From contig JACVTC010000011.1 of the NCBI GenBank assembly GCA_016946835.1, positions 632,501 to 696,500 on the forward strand: a stretch of 64,000 nt of DNA, in the 5' to 3' direction. Source of the stretch: Neocallimastix lanati (nom. inval.). Its lineage: Eukaryota; Neocallimastigomycota; Neocallimastigomycetes; Neocallimastigales; Neocallimastigaceae. The translations under genes were made by a program, and so were the position numbers. Under the pieces are notes generated by a model. It did no database searches, was not told the origin of the DNA, and saw only the letters and a program-made list of their open reading frames with translations. Numbering within the stretch: position 1 is the first letter of the stretch; each line of letters opens with the position of its first letter. Shown piece after piece: positions 52,582 through 64,000 of the stretch.

Positions 52582-55468
52582 TCATTCCCTTTTTTTGAAC
52601 ACTGGGTTAATTTCTTGTTCTGCTTTTCTTTTCAAACCAAAAGCAATCTTTTCTCTTTTAGGTGCATTAGTATTACCTGGATCATTCAAAGTCGTTATAA
52701 ATGATGATTTTTGAGTACTACTTGTACTAATAGATTCATTCAAATTATTTTCTTTTGTCTTCTTTTTAACTGCATTTGTTCTTGGTTGAAGTCCAGCAAC
52801 ATCATTTTCAGATGGTAATACACTATATTTTTTATTAATAATATAATTTAAATTAATTATAATAATAATAATAATAATAATAAGTATCATAAGAATAAGA
52901 AATTATTTATATAGAAATATTATTTTAAAAAGTAAATAATTTATATTATAAAATAAAATAAAAATAAAAATCTTACCCTCTATTACCAATAGAAAGAACA
53001 AGATGTGCGGATCCTATAGCTTTTGTTTTTTCTTGTAAAGCACTAACAGTACCTAATGGTGTATCTGTACTACTCATTTGTTTTAATTTTAATTCTTCTT
53101 CTAATTTCTTCAATCGTTTTTCTGTCTTTAATTTACCAGAAGTTTTACCATGGAACTTGTGTGATAATTCACGAAAAGCCTAAAAAAAAAAAAAAAAAAA
53201 AAAAGTTATATATGATATATAAAAAATGTCAACAAATATTAATATTAATCTTTATAATATATATTAAATAACATACTTCTTTTTGAGTTAATGTTCTTCC
53301 AAATTCATCATGGTATTCAATATTAACAACAGGTTTATAGTTTTTAAATTTCTTTTCAGCTTCTCTTGCTCTTTCTCTTTCTCTATACAAATCATCACGA
53401 TCATAATCTCTATCTCTATCTCTACTGGATCTGTGTCTATCTTTTCTATTATGATCTTTCTGTTTTCTTCTTTCTTTTATTATATCATTAATTTTTTGCT
53501 CATTTAACCATTTTTCTTTTTCGATTTGCAATCTTTCCTTTTCTAATTCTTCTTTAGTAACTGGATTAACAATACCTTTTTGCAATAATAATGAAACCGT
53601 AGCTGCCATACCAGAAGAAATTAATGGTTCTTCCTCCTACAAAAAAAAAAAAAAAAATTAAAAACAAAAATAAAATAAAGTAAAATAAAATAAAAGTAAA
53701 TTATATATTATTAATACAAATAAAGATATTAAATACAAGTATTATTATATTATTTATTTGTTTATTATTTATTATTTATAATTTATTATTCATTATCCAT
53801 TATTCTTTAATCAAAGTTTTTTATAAATTTTAAAAATTAAATAAAAATTTACCAAAGCTGCTACACCAACATTAGATGTTGAAGATTGTTCATTTGATTG
53901 TAACACAGCTTTTTCATCTTCTGATTCAGCTCTTTCACCTTCTTCTAATTCTTTTTCTTTGTTTTCTTGTATTTCATTCTCTTCGTTATTTGATTCATTT
54001 TCTGATTCCATCTCAACACTTTCTTCTTTTTCTAAGTCATTATTTTCACTAGTAGTGGTTGATTTTTCATTTTGATTTTGTCTTTGTAATAATGGAAGAG
54101 TAGGTATATTTCTTACAAATTCTGATGTTTCTGATACTTCATTAATATATTTAATTCCTTCTATTTCTTCTTTTCTTCTTAAATCATTAGATAATAAATT
54201 CTCTTCATTTTCTAATTCTTCTTCTTTTTCCTCTCTTTCCTTCTCTTTTTTATCTTCCAATTTAACTATAATTCATTAAATTTTATTAAAATTAATATAT
54301 ATTAAAAAGTATATATAAATACATGATATATATATATTGAAATAAGTAAAATATTCATATATATTAAAAAAAAATAATAATATAATAATATATTATATTA
54401 TATTATATTATATTGTAAAATAAATTAAAAAAATATTTTAATATTGAAAACAAAAGAAATACAATATATTTATTATATTAAATTATTTATATTATAATAA
54501 ATATTAGAATATTTCTAAATTAATAAATTACCATCTTGTACAGTTTCTTTTATAGATTTTACCAATTTTTTTGTATTCTTTCGACGTGCTTTAGATAATG
54601 CTATTTGAAGTTCGTCATCATCGATGAAATTAACATCATCAATATTTGATGTAATATTACTATATGAATATTTTTCTACTGGTTTTATTTCCTTTTGTAT
54701 TGAACTATCCACACTAGTTTCTGATTCCATAAAATCATTATCTTCTCCATCTAATTTTATTCTTCTAGTGTGCTTCTTCTTCTTTTTCTTTTTTGGTTTC
54801 TTAAATGAAACCATTTCATCTTTTGTATAATAATCTTTAATTTCTTGCATTTTATTATAATTTAAATCCAATGCTCCCTTTTTAAATCCATCTTTATCTT
54901 CGCCCTCCTTATGTATTGATGTATCAAAAATTTCACCATTCCCGTTAAGAATAAAACCTCTACTTTCATTTTCATCGTCATCATATTGTGATAAAATCTT
55001 TTTTTTACCATATAATGCTTCTTCATCATCATAAACACCACCATATATATTCTTTTTCTTTTTTAATTCCAAATTTTTTTGTAATTTTTCTCTTTCAGTT
55101 AATCTGTTACTAATTAACTCATCAGCAGCATCTTTTAATATTTTAATTATTATTAATATTCATTTTAATTGTTGATAAAAATTTATATATATATATATAT
55201 ATATATATACACGATTTAATTTTATTAACATGACAAATGGATTTAATTTTTATTCTAATCAAAAAATTATTTAAATTATTATATAACATTTTTACCATCA
55301 TCTTCAGTAATAATTGCATCTTTTAATACTAAAATTTCTTCTTCCCCTTCTTCAATTTCTGAAATATCATGACCAACCTTTAAACCCTTTAAATTTTCTA
55401 TTAAAAAATTATATTTTATTTAACATTATATTATTATTATTAATTTACAAAATATCTATATTAAAAAA

Positions 55469-55500
<32 letters not shown>

Positions 55501-56395
55501 TTATATATATGTATATATATTATTATTATTGAATTTTTTGTATTTTAATTTTTATTTTTTTTAAATATAATTACCTGATTTATATTCCTCAATAATTTCA
55601 TTATCCATTTCTTCAAGTTGTTTTCTTTTCATATCGGCAAGTTCCTTCTGCCTTTTTTTCTGTCTTTTAATCCATGCCAATGCATCATCATCTTCTCCTT
55701 CTTCAACTTCACCTAAACCTTTACCACTTAGTTTCTTTTTTAATTCACGTTTATTTCTTGATCTTTGAATCTTTTCCTGAATTCTTTTTGTTTCTTCAGT
55801 TTCTTTAATACATTAAATAATTTAAAATATATATATTAATATATATATTTTTTAATTTTAACATTTAATAAATTTCAAAAATTTTTAACATAATAAATAA
55901 TTACAATTATATTAATATTAATACCAACTTTTTAAATCATCTTTATATTTTTCATAATTATCCTCTGCACTTTCTTTTTTCGGTTCATTGTCTATCGAAT
56001 GAATTTCAAAATTTTAATTTTATAAAATATACAATAAAAAAAAATAAAATTAATTAAAATTAATATCAAAATTTTATCAGTTTTTAAATTTGAATGATAA
56101 TATATATATTTACCAACACTCAAGGGCTTTAGACCTAAAGAAATTCTCAATTTGCTATTTTAATTAAAATAATTAAATAAATATATTTATATATATTAAT
56201 AATTAATAGTAATTATTTTATATTAAAATCCTAATTTGATATATTATTTATTTACTTTGTTTCTTCAATGGAAAGAGAAATTTCTTCTTCAGCTTTTATT
56301 TATTCAATAAAATAATTTTAGTTATAAATGAATTAATAATTTTTTTTAGTAGAAATAATATAATAATGATAATTATTTTATTGTAACATACCCAT
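52582..56395 (-). CDS. SNU66: Tri-snRNP splicing factor SNU66/SART1
   Basis: Eleven exons on the minus strand (56395-56392, 56292-56256, 56154-56114, 55991-55929, 55802-55575, 55397-55296, 55131-54532, 54265-53853, 53636-53277, 53179-52977, 52822-52582) give 763 residues; human SART1 has 800. Signatures in order: [20 protein letters not shown] near the N-terminus, [58 protein letters not shown] followed by [23 protein letters not shown], and C-terminal KIAFGLKRK. An RD/RE-rich segment lies just before the EYHDEFGR block. It is needed for U4/U6.U5 tri-snRNP assembly before spliceosome activation. The first coding exon holds only four bases (ATG G), and the fourth uses a GTTGGT donor. Confidence 0.93.
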
Positions 56396-57503
56396 TGTAA
56401 GTTATAAAAAGATAAAGATTTTTTATTTCAATGATCTTTTCTTTTCAAAATTTTTAATAATGTACTTTACAATAAATATGAAATTTCTTTATATAATATT
56501 TCTAATATTTTTTAATCAATATTTTAATTGTGGATTATCCAATAAATGAATTAGATTTAATACAACGTTTAAAATAATATATATATAATATTTCTAATAT
56601 TTTTTAATCAATAATTTAATTGTGGATTATTCAATAAATGAATTAGATTTAATTTAACGTTTGAAAAAAAATATATAATATTTCTAGTATTTTTTAATCA
56701 ATATTTTAATTGTGGATTATCCAATAAATGAATTAGATTTAATATGACGTTTGAGAAAAAAGGTATTTATATAATATAATTTATATAATAAATTTTAAAT
56801 ATTTAAATAATAGAATAAACATTATTATCGTAATATAATATATGATATTAAAATTTTATATAAAAGTGATTATAATTGTATATACATAAATTAAAGCATA
56901 ATAAAAAAAAGAATCATTTATTAAAATAATTGAATAATAAAAATTTAGTAAAGGATTTTAAATAATTTATATAATGAATATAATATTATCAACAAAAAGG
57001 AAAAAAAAATATTATTTTAATATTTATTATGTTGTGTATATATATAAATATACCTTTCTTTTTTGGGCCTTATAAATAATTACAATATTTTTTTTTTTTT
57101 TAAATTATAATTTACTATCATCTCTATATAAAATTTTATTTAAACTACTTTTAATAAATTAATGATTCCTGTTAATTTATTATTTATGTTAATAAATGTC
57201 ACGTGATATTAAATTTAAAAATTATATATAAATATATAAATACTCAAATTAAATAAATTACTTAACACTAGTTGTACATCTCGAAATTTCTTTCATTTTT
57301 TACAAACATTCATCTTTATTTTATTAAAAGTACAATTAAAAAAATAATAATAATAATAATAAAAATAAAAAAAATAAAATAAAATTATAAAATAATTATT
57401 ATAATAAATAATAAATATAATAAGATTTCAATAAAACCTTTAGTACTTTTTTCTTTTTTTTTTTTATAATTTAATTAAATTTATAATATAAAATTTTTTT
57501 AAA
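56396..57503. promoter_or_regulatory. Divergent SNU66-HUS1 intergenic region
   Basis: About 1.1 kb separates the two start codons. It contains a triple 90-bp repeat at 56491-56760, each unit carrying a CCAAT-like motif (ATCCAATAAATG, one copy changed to ATTCAAT), and a perfect GTCACGTGAT at 57199-57208. That site matches the CDE1/E-box bound by Cbf1/Pho4-class bHLH factors. Regulation of either gene by these sites is inference. Confidence 0.5.
56491..56760. repeat. Three tandem copies of a ~90-bp unit
   Basis: Copies begin near 56491, 56583 and 56673. Each runs ATATAATATTTCTAATATT, then TTTTAATCAATATTTTAATT, GTGGATTATCCAATAAATG, AATTAGATTTAAT and an ACGTTT end. They differ at a handful of positions. 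The end motif ACAACGTTTAAAATAAT has a partial match inside PRP39 intron 1 near 48797-48812. Confidence 0.88.
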
Positions 57504-58981
57504 ATGCGTATGAAAGCCAAAGTCGTAAATACTATTCTTTTTACAAGTTAATATAATATATTTAATGCTTTATAAATTATAATAATTTATTTAATACTAA
57601 ACCTTCTAATTCTTTTTTTTTTTTTATTAATTATAATTATTCACATAAATTAAAAATTAATTAGAAATGTTACAAAGTGTAGAAAAATTAAATAAAACTT
57701 GTGTAATGAAATTTACAAGAGATAAAATTTATTTAATTGTTGCAAAAATTGAATTAACTGAACTTCAAGTTTGGGGCCAAGTAGCTTCTGTAAATTCTAT
57801 TTTTAATTAATTGGAATGCTAATAAAATATAAATATATAATTCATTAATATCTCATTTTACTTTTTTTTTTTAAAAAAAATATATATATATATATCACTT
57901 AATTTTTATATATAATTAAAAGAATTTATTACTTGAAGAATTTATTATTGAAAGTGCAAATAATAATGAAATATGGATTGAAGTAAGGACAGATCAAGTA
58001 ATAAGAGTATTAAAATCAGCTCAATCAGCAATTGACGTATATTGTAAATTAAGTAAAAAAACAGGATTACCTTCACTTTCATTCAATATTAAAAGCATGG
58101 TATAATAATAATTGAAAATTAAAATTGAAAATCTTAATTATTGTTAAACAACATATAAATTCAAATTATGCTAATAAGTTTTATTTTATACAAAACTTGT
58201 ATATTTAATAATATCAATCAACTCAATGAAATATAGTATAGAGGAGATAATCCTGTTTTATTGGTACAGGATATACCAATAAGAGTTTTAAATTTATATC
58301 ACATTAATGAATATAGAGAGCCAATGGTCCCACAGCCACATGTAATATCTTAATATTATAAATATTCATATAATATGCTCAAAAAAAAATAAAAAATAAA
58401 AAAACAATATTAATAAATATTTCCTTATATAGGTACATATTTTAATGCCTCCTCTAATTTCAGTGCGAACAATTATTGATAGAATGAAATCAATGAGTAA
58501 TTATCTTACAATATCAGCAAATCATAATGGAGAATTTATATTAAAGATACAAACAGAATCAGTTTTAGTAGAAACTTTTTTTAAAGATCTAGTAATTCCT
58601 GAATTAAGTATGATTATAGAAATTGATATATATATTTATTTATATTTAAATTTTAATAAACTGAAATACTTTATTAATCAATTATAATTTTATATATATA
58701 TATTTTTTTACTTTGTTATATATATGTGTTTTTCTGTGTATTATTATTATATATTTTTATTATATATATTTTATTATATATATATATAATATTTTATATA
58801 TAAAATATACTCAAAAATTACAAAAATAAAAATAAATAAAAAAAAAAAAGATCAATCACAAAGTCTATCACAACAAGAAAGACCCAAAGAGCAATTTTCA
58901 GAATGTCAAATATCAATTATTGATTTTGAAAAATTTGTACATAGTTATGTTATTAATCCAAGTAGTGTTATTTGTAGTAAG

Positions 58982-59031
<50 letters not shown>

Positions 59032-59283
59032 AATAGAATAGATTAAAATAAAATAAGCACGTATAATCTTTTAAAACTAATAATTTGATAAGATATACAT
59101 CTATATCAAATAATACATATAATTAAAAAAAAAAAATTTTTTTTTTTTTTAGGTATAATCGAAAATTTTGCTGTTGTTTTTTATGTTTATGTCAAAAATG
59201 AATCAGTATCATTAATGGATTACGATCAAGAAACTAGGCAATTTGGTGCTTTAACATATTATATACCAGCTATTGTAGTATAA
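57504..59283 (+). CDS. HUS1: DNA-damage checkpoint clamp subunit HUS1 (9-1-1 complex)
   Basis: Seven exons (57504-57546, 57665-57789, 57923-58099, 58237-58341, 58433-58607, 58851-58976, 59153-59283) give 293 residues, against 280 in human. The start MRMKAKVV aligns with the family MKFRAKIV, and the second ATG at 57510 is an equally good start. Matching segments are LNKTCVMKFTRDKIYLIVA, a strand block with NEIWIEVRTDQVIRVLKSAQ, LSKKTGLPSLSFNI, QDIPIRVL, and HILMPPLISVRTIIDRMKSM. These follow the two-domain PCNA-like fold. Known role: with RAD9 and RAD1 it forms a ring loaded at damaged DNA that activates ATR/Mec1 signalling. RAD9 and RAD1 are not in the window. It is transcribed away from SNU66 and toward the SNAPC4 gene. 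Confidence 0.92.
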
Positions 59284-59695
59284 TCACTTAATTATTATTT
59301 ACAATATGATATTACAATAATATATATTAATATATTTATCATTAATATTTCATAGATTAATTATCAATTACAGATAATATTATTAATAACAAAAAATAAA
59401 CAAATACTATCTGATATTTTAAATTAAAATTTGGAATAACAAGAATATATAATGAACAATAATATTGAAAAAAAAATAAATAAAAAAAAAATAAAAATAA
59501 AAAAAAATAAAAAAAAAAAAAAAAATAAAAAAAAAAAAAAAATAAAAATAAAAATAAAAAAAATAATAAATAAAAATAAAAAAAAAAATATTGAATATAA
59601 ATAGAAAAAAAAAATTTTTTTTTTTATTCTTTTACTTTTATTATTACTATATTATTATTATTATTATTATTATTACTATTATTTTCTTTTTTAAT
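59284..59695. other. Convergent spacer between HUS1 and the Myb gene
   Basis: A short tail-to-tail gap consists of A/T spacer, AAAAAT-type repeats at 59470-59600 and a (TTA)n tract at 59651-59680. Nothing coding is seen. Confidence 0.6.
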
Positions 59696-61254
59696 TTAAA
59701 GTTTTTGCTTCTTATTTTTATCATTACTATTATTCATTCCTTGTTTTCTTTTAGATGATTTTTTATTACTAGATTTATCTTTACTTCCATTATTCATAAT
59801 ATTAGAAGTTCTATTTTTATTAATATTTGAAATTGGAATCTTTGGAATAGGAATACTTAATGGTAACGACCCTAGTGTCATATTAGGTAATGGTATTGGT
59901 AATGGTAAAGGAAATAGTGGGGGTATTGTCATAGTTTTTTTTATTTTTGTAGCATCATCATTTAAAGGTAATTTCATATTTCCTGTTGGTATCATAAATG
60001 GAATTTTTGGAAATATTGAAGTCATTGGTGGTTGTAAAGGTAAAAATGGTGATTGAACAGGGTATAATGGAACTGTAGTTGGCGTTGTGGTACTAGTTGC
60101 ATATGTTAAATTTGTATTATTATTTGAATTATTATTATTATGAAATGAATCTTTTGATTTACCTTTATTATTATTGTCTTTATTTGTATTGCTATTACTA
60201 TCGTTATTATAATTTATATCGTTATTGTTTTTTATATTATCTCCAGAATTTATTACATTTTCTTCATTTTTATTGATAATATCATCACTATTATTTATAT
60301 TATTATTGTCGTTATTATTAACATTGTTATTATTAGATGAAGATGCTCCATCATTATTATTAATAGCTAAATTATTATTTATGGTATCTGTTGAGGAAGT
60401 TACAGAATTATTGACATTTGTATTACTCTTATTATTATTTTCTACAATTAATGAATTCTCACCACCTATTATTCCATTATTAATTTGATTAATATTTAAT
60501 TCATTATTTAAAGGATTTGAAATTGATGATCCTGGTATATTTAAATTATTTTGAGATGGTAAAAAAAATGGATTTGCATAAAAAATAGATGGAGGTATAA
60601 TTTTAGAACTAAAAGGGTTTATCATCGATGAATTCGATAGACTATTAAATGGATTAATTGTTGGATAAGGTATAAAAGGTTTTGGTTTGGCGGGTGCAAT
60701 CTTTACTCCATATTTTCCCGCTTCATCAGGATTATATTTTAAATCATTATTTGGGAGATTATAAGGTTTAATAACAATATTAGAATAAAATGCTTCTCTT
60801 TCATTCAAACGCTTTCTTTTTTTAGATAATTTTTCAAATTGATTTTTAACTTGACGATTAGTTCTTCCAGTATTAAGCTCTTTTGCAATTTTTGACCAAT
60901 TTGGAGCATACATATCTGCTAATTCTAACAATTTTAGTAATTCCTAATCAAAATGAAAATAAATAAAAAATATATATAAATTAACAAATAAATAAATTTA
61001 TTTTAAATATGATGGATAATATTAATAAATATAAACAATGTAAACATTTAAATATTATAAAAAATTAGTTACAACCATAATATAATATTTATTTTATAAC
61101 TTACCTCTTTCGACCATATTTTATTTCTATTTACTTGTGGGTCAATGGCATTTTTATATCTTTCACGACATTGCGCATCTGTTCTTCCTGGGATTAAAAT
61201 GCATACTTTATTCCAACGTTCACCATATAATTTTACAGCAACCTTTAGTTTCTA

Positions 61255-61307
<53 letters not shown>

Positions 61308-61824
61308 ATGATTGAGGAAATCACAATATTTTAATAAAAAAAAATAAATAAATAAAATGAAATAAGAAAAAATTCATTATTATAAATTTATAAATTACCT
61401 CATCTTCTTCAGGTGTCCATTTAACTGGTGGTTTTATTACTCTTTTACCTTTATAAGGCCTAAGAAGTTGATATGGTATTTTTGGTGTTGTATCTATAAT
61501 TAATATTGAATTAATAATGTTAGATTTGTAATAACTAGTAAAATTAAAAAAAAAAAAAAAAAAAAAAATTTACCTCTATCATTATTTGTAATATTAATAA
61601 TATAATAATAAGATAAAAATGATATTGATAATATAAAAACACAATTAGAATAATATCAGTAATTATAATTTATTCTTTTATATTATTACAAATTATATGG
61701 AAAATTTATTATTTATTTAATATTTATATAAAAATATGTATATATATATACTTTTTTTGTTTTAGTTTATTTTTATATCTTAAATATTCCTGTAAGCATT
61801 GAAATGGAACTCTATTACTCTTAA

Positions 61825-61860
<36 letters not shown>

Positions 61861-62251
61861 TTATTATTATTAATTAATAAATATAAATAAAAAAAAAAAT
61901 AAATAAATATGATCATTTATTATATATTTATTATAAAATATCTCCTATTTTATTTTATACATTTAACTCTTTAGCTATTTGAATCCAATTTCTTTTGGAA
62001 TACTTTTTTATTAAATTTAATAATTTATTTCGTTCTGTTTCTGTCCAAATATTTCTATTTAAACTAGGTCTCATATTATTAAGCCAATATGATTGGCATT
62101 CTATAGGTAAGCGACCTTCAACCTTTTAATAATATCATAATATATTTAAATTTAAAAATTAAAAAAATTATTTAATATTTAAAAACTGATATATATTAAA
62201 AAAACAAACTACTAGTATATATATATATATCAATATTGAATATGAGTAAAT

Positions 62252-62300
<49 letters not shown>

Positions 62301-63535
62301 TTTCTTACAACACTTGCTACTCTTTTCCAATCAATACTACTTGGTTTAAATGTATAATAAATTTCATCCAATTTAATGCTATCTTTTTGAAATTCTTCGA
62401 TAGTTTTTCTTCGAATATTAATTGCTTCCTCATCCGATTTTCCTTCTTGTTTTGCTCTGTTATGCAAAAATTAAGTTAAAAAAAATAAAATTAAATAATA
62501 TTTAATTTTGAAATCCTTTTTCTTTTTTAAACATTTTTATATATATATTATATATACTTTTCATAAATTGTATCTAAATAATTTTTATGAATTTGCTGTT
62601 TAACCGCATCATCCAATTTTTTTTTCTGTGAATTCGGCCCTAAATTTAAGTTTTTTATATAAATAAAGAATATATTTCATTTAAAATAATTGTTATTATA
62701 ATTCATAGACTTTAAATAATATAAATTTTATGAATTTAATTACATTTTCTTAAAAACTCAATTTTCTTCAATAATAATTTATTTTTATTTAATTCCTTTG
62801 CCTCACTACCCTCATCAGGTTGCTTAATCAAGTTAAAAAAATAATAATAATAAAATAAAAATAAAAATAAATAAATAAATAAATTTTAATAAAAATCAAT
62901 ATTTAATTTAATTACTAATTATTATTAAAATATATATATATATTATTTATTAAACCTCTCCATCAATATCCTTAAAATATTCTTTCTTTGATGAAGGTGT
63001 TGTAAAAATAGGTTCACTACCCTCTTTTTGTGTTGTCCATATAGCATTTAAACAATTCTTTAATATATCAATTAATTAAATTTTATATTTTTTAATATAA
63101 TATTTTAATATTATAATTTAAATAAATCATAAAATAAAATTAAGTATTAATTTTTTTTTATTTAATTTTATTTTATAATATTTTACCATCATTTCCTTAT
63201 TTATTTGTAATTGATTATTGATTTTATTTAATTGAGCAAGCAATTTCTGTTGCAATAATTTATTGGCAGATAATGCCTTATTTATATTTTTTATATTTTC
63301 TTCATCTTATAAGAATATATATAAATGAATTTTAAATGAAATATGTTAAAAGTACTGATTAATAATATAATAAATGAACTATATTTATATATTTATTATT
63401 TATATAAAAAGTACCTTTTTTATCATTAGTCAGAAGTTCATTATTTCTTGATTCTTCATTATTATTTATATTTGCATTATTTGTTTCATTATTTAAAGAA
63501 GTTGGAGGTAATGATGATATAGGAAAAAAAGACAT
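59696..63535 (-). CDS. SNAPC4: SNAPC4-like Myb-repeat protein (snRNA-activating complex)
   Basis: Eleven exons (63535-63415, 63305-63187, 63057-62956, 62822-62744, 62639-62558, 62456-62309, 62122-61961, 61819-61752, 61534-61399, 61251-61105, 60943-59696) give about 803 residues. A leucine-rich coiled segment (SANKLLQQKLLAQLNKINNQ) precedes the Myb repeats. These read IDWKRVASVV, then MRPSLNRNIWTETERNKLL with NWIQIAKELN, RVPFQCLQEY, KWTPEEDEKLKVAVKLYG, then GRTDAQCRERY, and IWSKEELLKLLELAD with NWSKIAKEL. The PSLNRN-W and FQCLQ blocks match human SNAPC4. The last 330 residues are N/P/S-rich with a basic end. The family directs snRNA gene transcription. The exon 8 to 9 junction is uncertain: acceptor 61534 keeps frame, but other junctions are possible. 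Confidence 0.8.
62250..62297 (-). repeat. Poly-A/poly-T run in a SNAPC4 gene intron
   Basis: More than 40 consecutive A on the plus strand, with no interruption, lie about 10 bases downstream of the splice donor of the exon ending at 62309. This is extreme even for this window. Confidence 0.9.
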
Positions 63536-64000
63536 TTTTTACATTCATTTAAAATAAAAAATAAAAAATAAAAAAATTTAAAGGGAATAATTTAATTATA
63601 TATATAAATTAATAAATATATTAAGTTATATTTGTATGTATAATCATACAATTCTTTTTAAATTAATTTTATATATATATATATAACAAAAAATAATAAT
63701 AATAATAATAAAAAATAATAAAAAAAATAATAAAAAAAATAATAAAAAAAAATAATAAAAACACAATAAAAAAAAAATATCATCCACATTTTTTGTGTAA
63801 CCTTATTAAACAAGTATATAAAAATATGATTTATTTTATTTATAAAAAAAACTCATATTTTAATATTTAAAATAAAAGAATATTATAATTATTATTCATA
63901 TCATCATAAAAAAGCATCCTTAAATTATGTCCATATATATATTATTATATTTTTAAATGTATTATAATATTCATATATTTAAAGAGAAAGGAATATAATA
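63536..64000. other. Upstream flank of the Myb gene, right window edge
   Basis: TA tracts, AATAAA-type repeats at 63690-63770 and plain A/T spacer. A short less-biased patch, CATCCACATTTTTTGTGTAACC, lies at 63781-63802. No frame is visible up to the window end. Confidence 0.5.

Noticed and set aside
53056-53507. Plus-strand frames opposite SNU66
   Set aside because: Shadows; the minus strand matches SART1 throughout.
61570-61590. 2-base microexon or AC-ending intron in the SNAPC4 gene
   Set aside because: A canonical acceptor at 61534 keeps the frame without it; no U12-type branch sequence was seen.

Overview
The window is a stretch of nuclear genome from a eukaryote with overwhelming A+T composition. 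Genes are split by short GT-AG introns made almost only of A and T. Long poly-A and poly-T runs and (AAT)n arrays separate the genes, and asparagine-rich low-complexity segments sit inside the proteins. A fungal-type SEN1, a PRP39, an SNU66/SART1, a membrane-anchored nucleotide pyrophosphatase and decayed Ty1/copia and Ty3/gypsy retroelements, in this composition, best fit an anaerobic gut fungus (Neocallimastigomycota). That placement is inference from composition and gene style. A dictyostelid is the main alternative, but intron density is high here and glutamine tracts are few.

Layout. 14-800 (-): a small four-helix membrane protein. 3.0-8.3 kb: a retroelement graveyard with a possible gag zinc knuckle, a decayed copia RT/RNase H on the minus strand, and Ty3 gag, RT and RNase H remains on the plus strand, including a 195-bp duplicated RT piece. 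8.3-14 kb: hairpins, a possible MITE-like inverted-repeat element and long arrays of TTATTTA-type and AGTAAT repeats, with no convincing gene. 14024-16076 (+): an unrecognised polybasic protein ending in a CaaX box. 18311-20705 (+): cyclin C. 22049-23323 (-): a single-exon, cysteine-rich secreted protein with a probable GPI signal. 23.3-27.5 kb: a low-complexity desert with a minisatellite. 27502-30177 (+): ENPP-family ectophosphodiesterase. 31195-38742 (+): SEN1 helicase. 40309-44486 (+): TCP11/SOK1-domain protein. 45204-48928 (-): PRP39. 50151-51546 (-): SDHB. 52582-56395 (-): SNU66/SART1. 57504-59283 (+): HUS1. 59696-63535 (-): SNAPC4-like Myb protein.

Functional picture. The right half is rich in nuclear RNA factors: SEN1 (RNA/DNA helicase), PRP39 (U1 snRNP), SNU66 (tri-snRNP) and SNAPC4 (snRNA gene transcription), with cyclin C (Mediator) further left and the HUS1 checkpoint clamp subunit among them. 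SNU66 and HUS1 share a divergent intergenic region of about 1.1 kb that holds a triple 90-bp repeat and a perfect CDE1/E-box. SDHB carries all of its iron-sulfur cysteines and a presequence, which matters if the organism is an anaerobe with hydrogenosomes. I found no tRNA, rRNA or CRISPR array. I saw no clearly new multi-gene system. The most novel-looking items are the CaaX protein, the secreted Cys-rich protein and the repeat structures. Exon borders were placed by eye from GT-AG signals, reading-frame continuity and protein similarity.
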